64,000 bases of DNA from the NCBI RefSeq assembly GCF_019222765.1, contig NZ_CP078145.1, positions 5,890,001-5,954,000 on the forward strand, read 5' to 3'. Positions 45,364-54,598 of this stretch are shown one piece after another (position 1 is the stretch's first letter; every line of letters starts with the position of its first letter). Source of the stretch: Nocardia iowensis. GTDB lineage: Bacteria > Actinomycetota > Actinomycetes > Mycobacteriales > Mycobacteriaceae. Position numbers and translations under genes: made by a program. The notes under the pieces were generated by a model. The model worked only from the letters and a program-made list of their open reading frames with translations, did not search any database and was not told where the DNA came from.

Positions 45364-46197
45364 TCACGCGACGCCGAGGAAGCGCTGCACCGTGCGCGAC
45401 GGCGCGGGCTTGGAGTGCCACGCGAGGTAAACGTGGGAAGGTGGGGCGTCCGGAATGTCCAGGTAGACAACGCCAGGGTGGGGTGCGCGGCTGCGTGCCA
45501 ACGCGGGTACGCCGCCGATCCCCCGGTTCGCCGCGACCAGTTCGATCCACTCGTCGAAGTTCCGGCAGGTGATGATCGGCCGATCCGGGTCGGCCTGTTC
45601 CCACGAACCGGCGTGGGTAGTGCCGGACACCACATTCACCACCAGGGGATAGTCGGCCAGATCGGCCCAGCGCAGGTCGGTGGCCTCGGCGAGGGGGGAA
45701 TTCGCGGCGACGGCGAGCACCCGCTGTTCGGTCGCGATGACCCGGGATTCGAGATGGCTCGGTAGCCGGGTCGCCCTGCGGAACAGCGCAATATCGATCG
45801 ATCTGGCCTCGAGTGCGGCCAGCGGATCATCGATGCGGCGCAGCGTGATCCGACCGCCGATGGCCTCATAGCGACGGCGGGTGGCCGCCAACCAGGTGGC
45901 GGGTAGTAGCCACGCGAAGCCCACCTCGATGGCGGCCCGCGAGCGCAGCTGCGCGGTGACCGTGTCGACGTCGGCGAGGATCCGCCGCGCGTGTGTCAGC
46001 AGCTCCGCACCCTCGTCGGTCAGTTCGAAGCGGCGCGAGGTGCGTTCGATCAACCTGCACTCGACCAGCCGCTCCAACTGCTGAATCGTCCTGGTCAGCG
46101 CGGGCTGACTCAGGTGGAGGCGGGCCGCTGCACGGGTGTAGTTCGCCTCCTCGCACAGCACGAGGTACGCCCGCAGGTGCCGCAGCTCAACGTCCAT
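45364..46197 (-). CDS. LysR-family transcriptional regulator
   Basis: 277 residues from ATG 46197. Winged helix at the N-terminus: MDVELRHLRAYLVLCEEANYTRAAARLHLSQPALTRTIQQLERLVECRLIERTSRRFELTDEG. A LysR effector domain follows (IGGRITLRRIDDPLAALEARSIDIALFR). Divergent from the MFS gene with 69 bp between, where TATACATGGTGCATA is the most LysR-box-like stretch. It most likely controls the transporter. Confidence 0.9.
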   Translation of the reverse strand: MDVELRHLRAYLVLCEEANYTRAAARLHLSQPALTRTIQQLERLVECRLIERTSRRFELTDEGAELLTHARRILADVDTVTAQLRSRAAIEVGFAWLLPATWLAATRRRYEAIGGRITLRRIDDPLAALEARSIDIALFRRATRLPSHLESRVIATEQRVLAVAANSPLAEATDLRWADLADYPLVVNVVSGTTHAGSWEQADPDRPIITCRNFDEWIELVAANRGIGGVPALARSRAPHPGVVYLDIPDAPPSHVYLAWHSKPAPSRTVQRFLGVA

Positions 46198-46266
46198 GCG
46201 TCCAGCGTATACATGGTGCATAGAAAGCATTTCACAGGTGCGGCGAAGGTCCGTACGGTCGCTGGG

Positions 46267-47400
46267 GTGACCGCTACCCTCGCTCCCGCACCACGCAGCA
46301 GTCTCGCCCCCGCCTTCGCGGCCGCCGCCGGATTGGCCGCCGCGGTTGGCGTCGGCCGTTTCATCTACACGCCGCTGCTGCCGATCATGGCGGACGCGCA
46401 CCGGATCAGCGCGCACGACGGTGCGGTAATCGCGACCGCCAATTACGCGGGTTACCTGCTCGGCGCGATTCTGCTCACTCGATGGCCGGAACTGAACAGC
46501 CGCAATATCTTTCGTCTTTCAGCCGCGCTGCTGATCGTCAGCGAGGCGCTGATGGCCGTGCCCGCGCCCGCGCTGTTCGGTGCCGCGTTGCGCCTGATCG
46601 CCGGTGTCACCAGCGCGGTCGTGTTCGTCGCGTGCGCCGGGGTGGCCGCACGACACGGCAGCAGTCGGGACGCGGCCGGAATCGCCTTCAGCGGAGTCGG
46701 ATTCGGGATCGCGCTCACCGGGTTGCTGGTGCTGGCGGTGCGGCCGTTCCTGGGTTGGCAGAGCATGTGGCTCGTTTCGGCGGTGCTGACGGCGGTGTTG
46801 CTGCTGCCCACGGTGGGTTTGGATATCCAGCCGGGTCGTCGCGCTGGCAAGGCCACCATCCGCTCGACGGGCGCGTGGCGGGCGCTGCTCGTCGCCTACT
46901 TCCTGGAAGGCCTCGGCTACATCGTGATCGGAACGTTCCTGGTAGCGGCGGTCAGTGATCAGCGGGGGCAGGTGGTCGGCTCGGCGATCTGGGTGGTGGT
47001 CGGCGCGGTCGCGGTGCCGACAACTGTGCTGTGGGGCGTTGCCGCGCGCCGCTGGGCGCCGGCCGTGGCCTTGCCGATCGCGTTACTGGCGCAATGCGTT
47101 TCGGCGGTGCTGCCCGCCGTCTCGACCGCGGTCTGGCCTGCCGTGCTCTCGGCGACACTGTTCGGCGCGACCTTCATGGGCATCGTCATGCTGGCGATAC
47201 GGGTCGGCGGCGAGCTGTCGGACAGCGGCGCGGCCGCACCACTCACCGCCGTCTATGGCGCGGGGCAGATGTTGGGTCCGTTGGTGGTGGCGCCGGTGAT
47301 CGGCGACAGCTATCCGGCCGCGTTCGCCATCGCCGCCGTCGTGCTGGCGGCTGCGACGATCGCGGCCGGTATGGTGACGCGCCTGATCAGGCGAACTTGA
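46267..47400 (+). CDS. MFS transporter, YbfB/YjiJ type
   Basis: 377 residues, about 12 membrane segments. The first helix reads GLAAAVGVGRFIYTPLLPIMADAHRIS, the hallmark of the YbfB/YjiJ family, and ATANYAGYLLGAI follows. GTG 46267 with GGGG upstream was chosen so that the protein starts just before helix 1. Substrate unknown. Its last 14 bases overlap the 3' end of secG on the other strand. Confidence 0.86.
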   Translation: MTATLAPAPRSSLAPAFAAAAGLAAAVGVGRFIYTPLLPIMADAHRISAHDGAVIATANYAGYLLGAILLTRWPELNSRNIFRLSAALLIVSEALMAVPAPALFGAALRLIAGVTSAVVFVACAGVAARHGSSRDAAGIAFSGVGFGIALTGLLVLAVRPFLGWQSMWLVSAVLTAVLLLPTVGLDIQPGRRAGKATIRSTGAWRALLVAYFLEGLGYIVIGTFLVAAVSDQRGQVVGSAIWVVVGAVAVPTTVLWGVAARRWAPAVALPIALLAQCVSAVLPAVSTAVWPAVLSATLFGATFMGIVMLAIRVGGELSDSGAAAPLTAVYGAGQMLGPLVVAPVIGDSYPAAFAIAAVVLAAATIAAGMVTRLIRRT

Positions 47401-47620
47401 TCTCCAGGCCGATGCCGAGGATGGCGATGACCCACACCAGCCCGGTGAAGACGGTGAGGCGGTCGAGGTTCTTCTCCACGACGGTCGAGCCAGAGAGGCT
47501 GGACTGCACACCGCCACCGAACAGGCTGGACAGACCTCCACCCTTGGCGCGGTGCAGCAGCACCAGCAGCACCAGCAGCACGCTGGTGATGATCAGGAGG
47601 ATATCCAGAAACATCCGCAT
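47387..47620 (-). CDS. secG: preprotein translocase subunit SecG
   Basis: 77 residues, two membrane segments joined by the conserved loop LVLLHRAKGGGLSSLFGGGVQSSLSGSTVVEKNLDRLTV, nearly identical to mycobacterial SecG (Rv1440) as I recall. It assists SecYEG protein export. ATG 47620 gives the family length. In M. tuberculosis secG lies near tpi; here an accessory block separates them by 9 kb. Confidence 0.96.
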   Translation of the reverse strand: MRMFLDILLIITSVLLVLLVLLHRAKGGGLSSLFGGGVQSSLSGSTVVEKNLDRLTVFTGLVWVIAILGIGLEIKFA

Positions 47621-47762
47621 GCCCGACAGTGTATGCGGGCGATCGAATCCCACCGAATCAGGCACCACGGACGGTCACCACGACCGATTCGTTCAAGCCG
47701 ATACGGCGCGGTTCCGCCGACAATGGGGCGTTCGGATGATCATGAAGAACGGAGCGCGTGAC

Positions 47763-48539
47763 ATGGATGTCGTGGCGGAAGCGGTACGGACGATGGCTCG
47801 CAGGTTCGCCGATCTGGCGTCGTCGGCACCGGACCAGCCGGTCACCGCCACGCCGGACTGGTCGATCGTCGACGTCCTCGGTCACGTCGCGATGGAGCCG
47901 TCACGCTATCGGGAACTGGCGCTCGGCGGAGGTCGGTGGCCAGCCCGCGCGGCCGACCTGCCCGCGTTCAATGCCGAGCAGATCGCGACCTTGCCGACCC
48001 GCGACCCGCGCGAACTGGCCGCGAAGCTGGTGGCCGACACCGATGAGTTCCTCGCGACGGTTGCCGACGCCGACGCCGATCGCACGATGATGTTCGACGG
48101 CGACCAGCGTATTCGCGTCGACCGGTCGCGCGGCACGTTGCTCGGCGAATTCGTCGTGCACGGGTACGACATCGCGCGCACGCTCGGCCGGAGCTGGCCG
48201 ATCGAGCCGTCGCACGTACCGATCATTCTGGACGGGCTGAACCAGGTGGTGCCGGGTTGGGTCGACGCGGCCAAAGCCGATGGTCACACCGCCACCTACG
48301 AACTGCGGTTACGCGGTCTGACGCGATACGTGTACCGATTCACCGACGGACAGTTGACAATCAACCCGGCCGAGCCCGGTCCCGTCGACGTGCACATCAG
48401 CGCCGACCCGGTGGTCGCGCTGCTGCTCAACTACGGCCGGATCGGACCGTGGCGTCCCGCACTGACCGGACGGGTGATCACCTGGGGGCGCAAGCCGTGG
48501 CTCGGACTCGGCTTCAGCGGGCGCTTTCTGCCTGCCTAA
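47763..48539 (+). CDS. MDMPI-type (maleylpyruvate isomerase family) mycothiol-dependent protein
   Basis: 258 residues from ATG 47763, with GGAG 8 bp upstream; two in-frame ATGs just before are less likely. The DinB-like N-terminal four-helix domain has metal-ligand positions in VDVLGHVAMEPSRY and EFVVHGYDIARTLGRSWPI. The C-terminal SCP2-like half includes YRFTDGQLTINPAEPGPVDVHISADPVVALLLNYGRIG. The family includes mycothiol-dependent isomerases and unknowns; the substrate is not deducible. Tail overlaps the convergent MFS gene by 4 bp. Confidence 0.84.
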   Translation: MDVVAEAVRTMARRFADLASSAPDQPVTATPDWSIVDVLGHVAMEPSRYRELALGGGRWPARAADLPAFNAEQIATLPTRDPRELAAKLVADTDEFLATVADADADRTMMFDGDQRIRVDRSRGTLLGEFVVHGYDIARTLGRSWPIEPSHVPIILDGLNQVVPGWVDAAKADGHTATYELRLRGLTRYVYRFTDGQLTINPAEPGPVDVHISADPVVALLLNYGRIGPWRPALTGRVITWGRKPWLGLGFSGRFLPA

Positions 48540-50131
48540 CGTGGCGAGATCGCGACCAGGTGGGTGACCTGGTCGTCGCCGATGGTGAATTTCGACGCCT
48601 CCTGCTCGCGGATCTGGTCCTGCGCGGTGAGCCGGACCTGGTGCTGGTGCATGTGCTCGGCCCAGGACCGGACGACGAACGCCTCGACGTAGCGGTCGAG
48701 CACGCCGACGTCGCGATACAGCCGCCACTCCATCGCGCCGGTGCGTTGCCGGGACCGGCCGACGAACGCCATCGCGGTCATGAACTCGTCCACGTTTTCG
48801 GGCGGCACGTCGTAGGTGCGCAGCACCAGCACCGGCCCGTCCGCCGGATCTGGTTCGACCACCAGCTGCGGTTCCGGCCAGAACGCCGAGGGCGTCTGGT
48901 CCAGGTTCTCCGCATTGTGACTGATCGGCAGCCACACCGTGCTGACCGCGCACAGCGCGAGCAGCGCCGCGGCGATCAGCAGCGCGGACACCGGCCCGGC
49001 CGCACCGGCGACCACGCCCCACACCACTGAGCCGATCGCCTGCCCACCCATGAACACCAGCAGATACACCGAAAGGCCGCGGGCGCGCACCCACGCGGGC
49101 AACAGCAACTGCATGGTCGAGTTCATCGTGGACATCGCGAGCAGCCAGGCGAAACCGGCGAAGACCAGCAATACCAGCACGACCGGCACGACGTGCAGCA
49201 CCGCGGTAGCCGCCGTAGCGAGCCCGAAGAGCACCGCCGCTGTGGTCAACCGCTGGGTGGGTGTCAGGAGCGTGCGCAGCCGCGATAGCCCGACGGCGCC
49301 GAGTACCGCGCCGAGACCGAGTGCGGCAAGCATGAGCCCGTAGCCGGACGAGGACAGCCCCAGTTCGTCGCGCGCGATCACCGGCAGCAGCGCCCACAGC
49401 GCGCTGGCCGGGGCGATGAACAGAATCGAACGCAGCAGTACCCGTCGGATCGCCGGGGCCGCTCGAATGAATCGGGTTCCGGCCTGCAATGCCGCCAACG
49501 GACGTTCGCTCGGCAGCTGCCGGTCCGTCGCGGGCCTGCGCCACAGGCCGAGCACCACGACAATGCCAACGAACGACACCGCGTTCAGGGTGAACACCAA
49601 GGTCGGCCCGGACAGCGACACCAGCACCCCCGCGATCGCGGGACCCACCGCGCGCCCGATGTTGATGCTCATGCTGCCCAGTGCCGCCGCCGACGGAATC
49701 TGCTCGCGCGGTACGAGTTCCGGCTGAATCGCCTGCCACGCGGGCCCGGTGAGCGCTTGCCCACAGCCGAGCAGGAACAGGAGGGTGAGCAACACGGCCG
49801 GAGTGGTGTGCCCGGTCGCCGTCGACACCGCAAGCACCGCGGCGAGCACCGCCATCGTCGACTGCGCACCGAGCAGCAGCCTTCGTCGATCGACCAGATC
49901 GGCGATCACGCCGGACGGTATAGCGAGCAGCATCACCGGCAGCGTGATCGCGGTCTGCACGAAGGAGACGAGGACGGCCGCATTCGGCTCGTCGACCAGG
50001 ATCCACTGCGCGCCGACGGTCTGCATCCAGGTGCCGAGGTTGGATACCAGCTGCGCGATCCACAATGCGCGATACACCTTCGACCGCAGTGGCGCCCAAG
50101 TGGAGATCGGGGTGGAGGCGGCAATGGTCAC
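48536..50131 (-). CDS. MFS exporter with C-terminal extension (MFS_3 type)
   Basis: 531 residues from GTG 50131. Residues about 10-410 are a 12-segment MFS domain of the EntS-like type (YRALWIAQLVSNLGTWMQTVGAQWILV, LVDRRRLLLGAQSTMAV, GRAVGPAIAGVLVS). A soluble C-terminal domain of about 110 residues follows (VLVLRTYDVPPENVDEFMTAM, GAMEWRLYRDVGVLDRYVEAFVVRSWAEHMHQHQ), resembling the dimeric alpha/beta barrel of monooxygenase-like domains. Such fusions occur in this exporter group. Substrate unknown. Confidence 0.86.
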   Translation of the reverse strand: MTIAASTPISTWAPLRSKVYRALWIAQLVSNLGTWMQTVGAQWILVDEPNAAVLVSFVQTAITLPVMLLAIPSGVIADLVDRRRLLLGAQSTMAVLAAVLAVSTATGHTTPAVLLTLLFLLGCGQALTGPAWQAIQPELVPREQIPSAAALGSMSINIGRAVGPAIAGVLVSLSGPTLVFTLNAVSFVGIVVVLGLWRRPATDRQLPSERPLAALQAGTRFIRAAPAIRRVLLRSILFIAPASALWALLPVIARDELGLSSSGYGLMLAALGLGAVLGAVGLSRLRTLLTPTQRLTTAAVLFGLATAATAVLHVVPVVLVLLVFAGFAWLLAMSTMNSTMQLLLPAWVRARGLSVYLLVFMGGQAIGSVVWGVVAGAAGPVSALLIAAALLALCAVSTVWLPISHNAENLDQTPSAFWPEPQLVVEPDPADGPVLVLRTYDVPPENVDEFMTAMAFVGRSRQRTGAMEWRLYRDVGVLDRYVEAFVVRSWAEHMHQHQVRLTAQDQIREQEASKFTIGDDQVTHLVAISPR

Positions 50132-50258
50132 TCGCCGAAGCTTAGCTAGTCGAGGTGTGCACGCCGCGGATGCTGGAGCAACGGCCACGCCGCTGCCCGA
50201 CAGCCTCCACCAGCAGGCCGAGCGGCAACGTATCGGAGATTCCCGCCGCCCACTTGGC

Positions 50259-51470
50259 TCAGGGCGCCAGCCCCAAGACGGACGCGAGCCGCTTGGCGTC
50301 GGGCCGCACGGTTGCGCCGCCGTGCGCGACGAGGTCCGGCACAGCCGACCGGGCGAACAGTGAGAAGCCGAAGGTATCGGGTGATTCCTTGTGCGCCTTG
50401 CCGAGTAGCGCCACCGCTGCCATCGGCTCGTCCCGCATATGGTGTGCGCGCGCTATCTCGGCGGTGTGGAAGCTGCGGCGCGTGGCTGACGGCATCTTGG
50501 TCAGATCGACCTTGCTTGCTTGCCGGATCGCGTATCCGCTGTGCATCAGGTCGAGCTGGACCGTGATCGCGTACGCCTGGACCATCTGCCGTCCGAAGAT
50601 CAACCACGGATGGCAGTAGGCATCGCCGAGGGAGCGGGCGGCCCTGTCCGCGTTGTCCCAATACCGCAGGGCGTCCCCTTCACGTCCGACCTTCGCATAG
50701 GACAGCGACATTGCGAGTTGCAGCAGCCCCCACAGCGCGCGGTCGTTGTCGGATTGCTCGGGCGCCAACAGATCGGACACCTCGCGCGCCAATTCCACGC
50801 GCGCCTCGTGCTGTTCGCCCGCGTCCCGGTAGATGTGGTTCACATACCAGGCGGCAGCGGCCATCGCATGCGGGTCGTCGGCGTCCTGCGCGGCGGTCAT
50901 CGCACGATCGCCGGACATCAGCACCAGCGCGGCCGCGGGTTGGAACGACAGATACAACTGGGTCAAGTGGTAGACCTGAGCCAAGGTGGACAGTGCCATT
51001 CGACGCTCGTTCCCATCGAGCTGACGCACGCCGATGCGAGCGTCACACAGCAGGCCGGGCAAAACCGTTGCCACGGCTGAACGCTGGCAGGCGGCACCAT
51101 GCCACAGCGCCCACGCTTGTCGGGTGCGGGCCGCCAGCGCCGCTGCGGACAGGTCGGGGTCATTGCTGCTCGCCGCCACCGGGTAGGAAACCAACGCCTC
51201 CGACACCTTCGCCAGGGCCGGATGAACGGTCTTGCCGTAGCTGGCTCGCGACAGCGCCTGCTCCCCGGTCAGCTCCCTGAGGTCGCCGATGTCGAGGATC
51301 TCCGCCAGTCGGATCAGCATCGGCAACCGTGGCTGCTGAAGCCGTCCCGTCTCAACGGCTTTCACCCAGCTCGCCGAACGACCAGCGAGCTCCCCCAGTA
51401 CCGAACGCGTCATGCCCGCTCGCCGGCGCAAACGCTGCAATCGCTGACCGAAGTCTCCGGGGTGAACCAT
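50259..51470 (-). CDS. XRE-type helix-turn-helix regulator with TPR-like body
   Basis: 403 residues. N-terminal HTH: FGQRLQRLRRRAGMTRSVLGELAGRSASWVKAVETGR (about residues 7-43). The remaining 330 residues are helical repeats of the kind seen in large actinobacterial XRE regulators (AAAALVLMSGDRAMTAAQDADDPHAMAAAAWYVNHIYRDAG). Probably senses a peptide or small ligand. Divergent from the small gene at 51658 with 187 bp between, which it may control. Confidence 0.85.
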   Translation of the reverse strand: MVHPGDFGQRLQRLRRRAGMTRSVLGELAGRSASWVKAVETGRLQQPRLPMLIRLAEILDIGDLRELTGEQALSRASYGKTVHPALAKVSEALVSYPVAASSNDPDLSAAALAARTRQAWALWHGAACQRSAVATVLPGLLCDARIGVRQLDGNERRMALSTLAQVYHLTQLYLSFQPAAALVLMSGDRAMTAAQDADDPHAMAAAAWYVNHIYRDAGEQHEARVELAREVSDLLAPEQSDNDRALWGLLQLAMSLSYAKVGREGDALRYWDNADRAARSLGDAYCHPWLIFGRQMVQAYAITVQLDLMHSGYAIRQASKVDLTKMPSATRRSFHTAEIARAHHMRDEPMAAVALLGKAHKESPDTFGFSLFARSAVPDLVAHGGATVRPDAKRLASVLGLAP

Positions 51471-51657
51471 GACGGGCTCCCTAACCCACTGTCGAACAGA
51501 CGTTCTTTGTCCAGATTACTCGGCAGCGCGGAATTTCGAATTCCGAACAGGGACACATTGTGTGCCTCTGCGCTGGCTGATGTGGGTCAACGTCAACGGC
51601 AGCACCGCCTCGGGCGGCGGGTGCCACCAACGACAGCGAAACGGCAGGGGTGAAGCG

Positions 51658-51957
51658 GTGGGGTTCAACTGGTGGCGAGACAGCGAGTCGGATGGCACGT
51701 CGGTTCAGGACATTGTGGACCGGGTGCAGGCTGAATGGCGAGCTGAGCGCCGAAGCGTTCGGGCCGAGGATGCTGGACTATGGCCGCATCGGTGGCCGCA
51801 CGCGGCACCCGAGTATCCGCTGAGCGTGTCTGAAGCGCACCGAATCATGCAGCAGCACCGCGGGTGTCGAGTATCGGACTGCCCGCGCAAGGCGGCGGCG
51901 CGGCAAGCCCTGATCGATGCGGGCCGGATGCGACCGGATCCATCACGAGAGCGCTGA
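51658..51957 (+). CDS. small protein divergent from XRE regulator
   Basis: 99 residues from GTG 51658 (AGGGGTGAAG upstream). Acidic and basic helices (VQDIVDRVQAEWRAERRSVRAEDAGLWP) precede a terminal HRGCRVSDCPRKAAARQALIDAGRM with two Cys. No family recognised. Small genes divergent from XRE/TPR regulators are common in actinobacteria, so a regulator-linked pair is plausible. Longer in-frame starts lack coding character. Confidence 0.6.
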   Translation: MGFNWWRDSESDGTSVQDIVDRVQAEWRAERRSVRAEDAGLWPHRWPHAAPEYPLSVSEAHRIMQQHRGCRVSDCPRKAAARQALIDAGRMRPDPSRER

Positions 51958-51981
51958 GCGCTGCGGATCGCTACCGCACGA

Positions 51982-52049
51982 CCGCACACTCCGGCCCTCA
52001 GCCGCACACCCGGAGTACTGGGTGTGCGGCTGTGACAACCGGTGTGCGG
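51982..52049. terminator. nested CCGCACACC hairpin between convergent genes
   Basis: Inner stem AGCCGCACACCC (52000-52011) and GGGTGTGCGGCT (52020-52031): perfect 12 bp with an 8-base loop. An outer, bulged pair CCGCACACTCCGG (51982-51994) and CCGGTGTGCGG (52039-52049) encloses it. It sits between convergent stops, suiting a bidirectional terminator, and uses the same unit as 4378-4468. Confidence 0.65.
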
Positions 52050-52096
52050 ATTCGGTCGATCAGTGCGCGCGGGCGCTGAAAGGTGCGATTCCGGTG

Positions 52097-53005
52097 CTAC
52101 GCCCGGTCCCCGGTGCGCGGCTGGGTGCTGGCGAGGATCAGCGCCAAGCTGAGGAGCCCGCCGCCCATCATGCCCAGGGGTGTGAGGCGTTCGCCGAGTA
52201 CGAAGGCGGCGAGGACAGCACCGGTCAGCGGCTCGAGCAGGGCGAGGACGGCGGCGGTACCCGCGGCGGTGTCGGAGAGCCCGTGGAAGTACAGCGTGTA
52301 CGCGATGGCGGTCGGGATCAGGCCAAGCGTCAGCAGCAGGGCGATGCTGACGGCGTTCGGCTGGAAGGTGATTCCGGTCGTCAGGGCCAGCGGCGCCAGC
52401 AGCAGTGCGCCGCCGGTGAAGCCCAGAGCCGTCGTGGTCATCGGGTCGAGGCCGGTGACCGGCCGCGAGCCGATGACGGTGAGTGTCGCGAACGCGCTGG
52501 CGGACAAGGCCGCAAGGGCAGCCCCGACGAGCAGGCCAGTGGTGCCCACGTCGCCGGACGGGACCCCGACCAACAAGGCCAGCCCGGCCAGTGCGAGCCC
52601 GATCGTCCCGGCCCGCCGCCGGTCCAGCGCCCGGCGCCCGGTGACCTGCTCCAACAACGCGACCACCACCGGCGACATCCCGATGGTGATCAAGGTGGCG
52701 ACGCTCACCGACGACGCGGCGACCGCACCGAAGTAGCTCGCCTGGAAGATCGCGGCGAGGGCAGCGACCGCACCGATTCGCCGCCACGCCAACGGATTCC
52801 GTGGCAGCGGCCGTCGGGTCGCCGCCAGCAACGCGACGAGCAGCAGACCGCCGACAGCGAGTCGGCAGGTGGCCACCGCAACGGGTGACAAACCGGTGGC
52901 ACGGCCGAGCAGGGTGCCGAGCAAACCGCCGGTGCCCCAGAGCATTCCGGCGCCGACGAGATAGACCAGGCCGGACCGGCCCGCGGTGGACAGAGTTGTA
53001 GACAT
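52097..53005 (-). CDS. EamA/DMT-family transporter
   Basis: 302 residues from ATG 53005, ten membrane segments in two EamA repeats (GLVYLVGAGMLWGTGGLLGTLLGRATGL; FATLTVIGSRPVTGLDPMTTTALGF). The second repeat has the typical ending ALLEPLTGAVLAAFVLGERLTPLGMMGGGLLSLALIL. Probable exporter of amino acids or other metabolites; substrate unknown. About 220 bp of non-coding sequence lies upstream, presumably carrying its promoter. Confidence 0.88.
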   Translation of the reverse strand: MSTTLSTAGRSGLVYLVGAGMLWGTGGLLGTLLGRATGLSPVAVATCRLAVGGLLLVALLAATRRPLPRNPLAWRRIGAVAALAAIFQASYFGAVAASSVSVATLITIGMSPVVVALLEQVTGRRALDRRRAGTIGLALAGLALLVGVPSGDVGTTGLLVGAALAALSASAFATLTVIGSRPVTGLDPMTTTALGFTGGALLLAPLALTTGITFQPNAVSIALLLTLGLIPTAIAYTLYFHGLSDTAAGTAAVLALLEPLTGAVLAAFVLGERLTPLGMMGGGLLSLALILASTQPRTGDRA

Positions 53006-53225
53006 GAAGGTTCGCGCTCCTGCGACAGAGAGGGATGGGGTCGCGGAAGCGAGGTGCACAACGAATGCCGAAGGGGCGCGCTCACCCGATGGATGGCGCG
53101 CTGACTGTTACACCTCGCTCAGGAGGCGGGCGGCGGTGTGATCGGAAAGCATCGGTGCACGCGGCCGATCTTAATGTCCGGTGGCATGATCTGTCGCCCC
53201 GGTTACCGGCGAGCGCGTACCTCCG

Positions 53226-53789
53226 TCACGGCCACGCGCCGCCTCCGGACGGGCTCCGCCCGGCGGCGCTCAGTGCGCGCAGGGCCGGATCGGCCGCGAT
53301 GCGGGCGGCGGTCTCGGCATCGGGCTGATAGGGCTTGGCGCGAATGATCCACTCGCGACGCAGCTCGGGCACCGTCACCTGCAGTTCGTCCCACTCGGAG
53401 GTCAGCTGACCGGACCAATCCATCTGTTCCGGTCCGTCGAGGAAGCCGCCGGTGTAGCCGAGATAGTCGTTCCACACCGCATACGACGTGGCGAAGGTAA
53501 CCGCGTCCGGCACATCGAGTTTCAACAACCACCTGCCGTGCGCCCATTCATGGTCTCCCAGAAGGGCATTCGCCGTACGACGAACGGTGGAGCCGCGCAG
53601 CCCGCGCCCCGGCCAGCACCACACCGGCGGCGCGTCCCCGCAGTCGATGCCGCGCCGCGTCATCTCGGCGGCCATGGTCCGGAAGGCCGGGTGCCAGTTC
53701 GGCGAAATGAGATCCCACCTCGCGCGGTACAACCCGCTCGACCGCACCGCGGCGACCACCTCGGGCGCCTGTAGCGTCCACAACCGCAT
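53226..53789 (-). CDS. DUF3841-like protein
   Basis: 187 residues beginning MRLWTLQAPEVVAAVRSSGLYRARWDLI, with PPVWCWPGRGLRGSTVRRTANALLGDHEW, LLKLDVPDAVTFATSYAVWNDYLGY and WDELQVTVPELRREWII. This pattern matches DUF3841 as I remember it: small proteins predicted to act on or bind an unknown ligand. It starts 9 bp after the TetR gene stop and is probably co-transcribed. Confidence 0.75.
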   Translation of the reverse strand: MRLWTLQAPEVVAAVRSSGLYRARWDLISPNWHPAFRTMAAEMTRRGIDCGDAPPVWCWPGRGLRGSTVRRTANALLGDHEWAHGRWLLKLDVPDAVTFATSYAVWNDYLGYTGGFLDGPEQMDWSGQLTSEWDELQVTVPELRREWIIRAKPYQPDAETAARIAADPALRALSAAGRSPSGGGAWP

Positions 53790-53798
53790 CCGCCCGGC

Positions 53799-54428
53799 CT
53801 ATCCGTCGACCGCGTCGGCGTACGTCTGCAGCATGTCCTCGATCAACATGAGGACCGCATCATCGAGCTCGGGCCGCTGATACACGCCACGGACCACCGC
53901 CTGCCCCGAAAACAGGTGCAGCACAAGGAAGAACAGCGGCTCGCGCAATCGCTGCGGATAGCGGTGCAGCACACCGGTGCGCTCGACGGCGGCGACGATC
54001 TCGTCGTAGTAGTTCTCGACCGTCGGCGCGATCCTGGTGCGCAGCTCCGCATCCGAGCGCGCCGCGAGGTAGATCTCGCGCAGCGCGTGGGTAATGTTGT
54101 CGGACTGGGCCGCGCGCAGGAAGCGCAGCGCGGTGTCGAGCGGATTCGCTTGGTCCCCAAGATGTTCCATGATCACGGTGAAAGCGGCGAGCTGCCGCGT
54201 GACGATCTCCTCGGCGGTCCGCACGATCAGATCGAGCCTGCTGTCGAACTGCCGGAACATGGCCCCGACGGACAGTCCGGCGCGTCCGCAGATCTCCTGC
54301 ACGGTGGTGCGCTGGTAGCCGACCTCGCCGATCGCGGCGATGGTCGCGTCGATCAGCTTCGCGACGGTGGCGGCGCGGCGTTCCTGTTGCGTCCGGCGTG
54401 GACGCGATGTTTCGGCGCTCCCGGTCAT
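53799..54428 (-). CDS. TetR-family regulator divergent from the secreted lipase
   Basis: 209 residues. A basic arm (RPRRTQQERRAATVAKLIDAT) leads into a TetR domain with helix-turn-helix TTVQEICGRAGLSVGAMFRQFDSRLDLI at residues 41-68. The ligand domain has FLVLHLFSGQAVVRGVYQRPELDDAVLMLI. Divergent from the lipase by 170 bp, and followed by the DUF3841 gene. It may regulate either side. Confidence 0.87.
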   Translation of the reverse strand: MTGSAETSRPRRTQQERRAATVAKLIDATIAAIGEVGYQRTTVQEICGRAGLSVGAMFRQFDSRLDLIVRTAEEIVTRQLAAFTVIMEHLGDQANPLDTALRFLRAAQSDNITHALREIYLAARSDAELRTRIAPTVENYYDEIVAAVERTGVLHRYPQRLREPLFFLVLHLFSGQAVVRGVYQRPELDDAVLMLIEDMLQTYADAVDG

Positions 54429-54485
54429 GATTCCCCATCCTGCCCGGTCGGTCCCGCACCAGTGGTCATCGGGTCAGCGTGATCG

Positions 54486-54514
54486 TTGACACAGCGGCGG
54501 GACGCACTTTACAG
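54486..54514 (+). promoter_or_regulatory. promoter-like site of the secreted lipase
   Basis: -35 TTGACA (54486-54491), 17-bp spacer, -10 TTACAG (54509-54514). GTTGAC at 54485 and GTCAAC ending at 54519 form 6-bp inverted arms around it, so a repressor may bind here. The lipase start lies about 85 bp downstream. Confidence 0.4.
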
Positions 54515-54598
54515 TCAACGCGCCAATTAGGAAACAATCGCTCTCTTTTTGCCCGAGGGCCGTGGCGCGCAGCGTTGCGTAGATGTCGAGGAGTCGCT

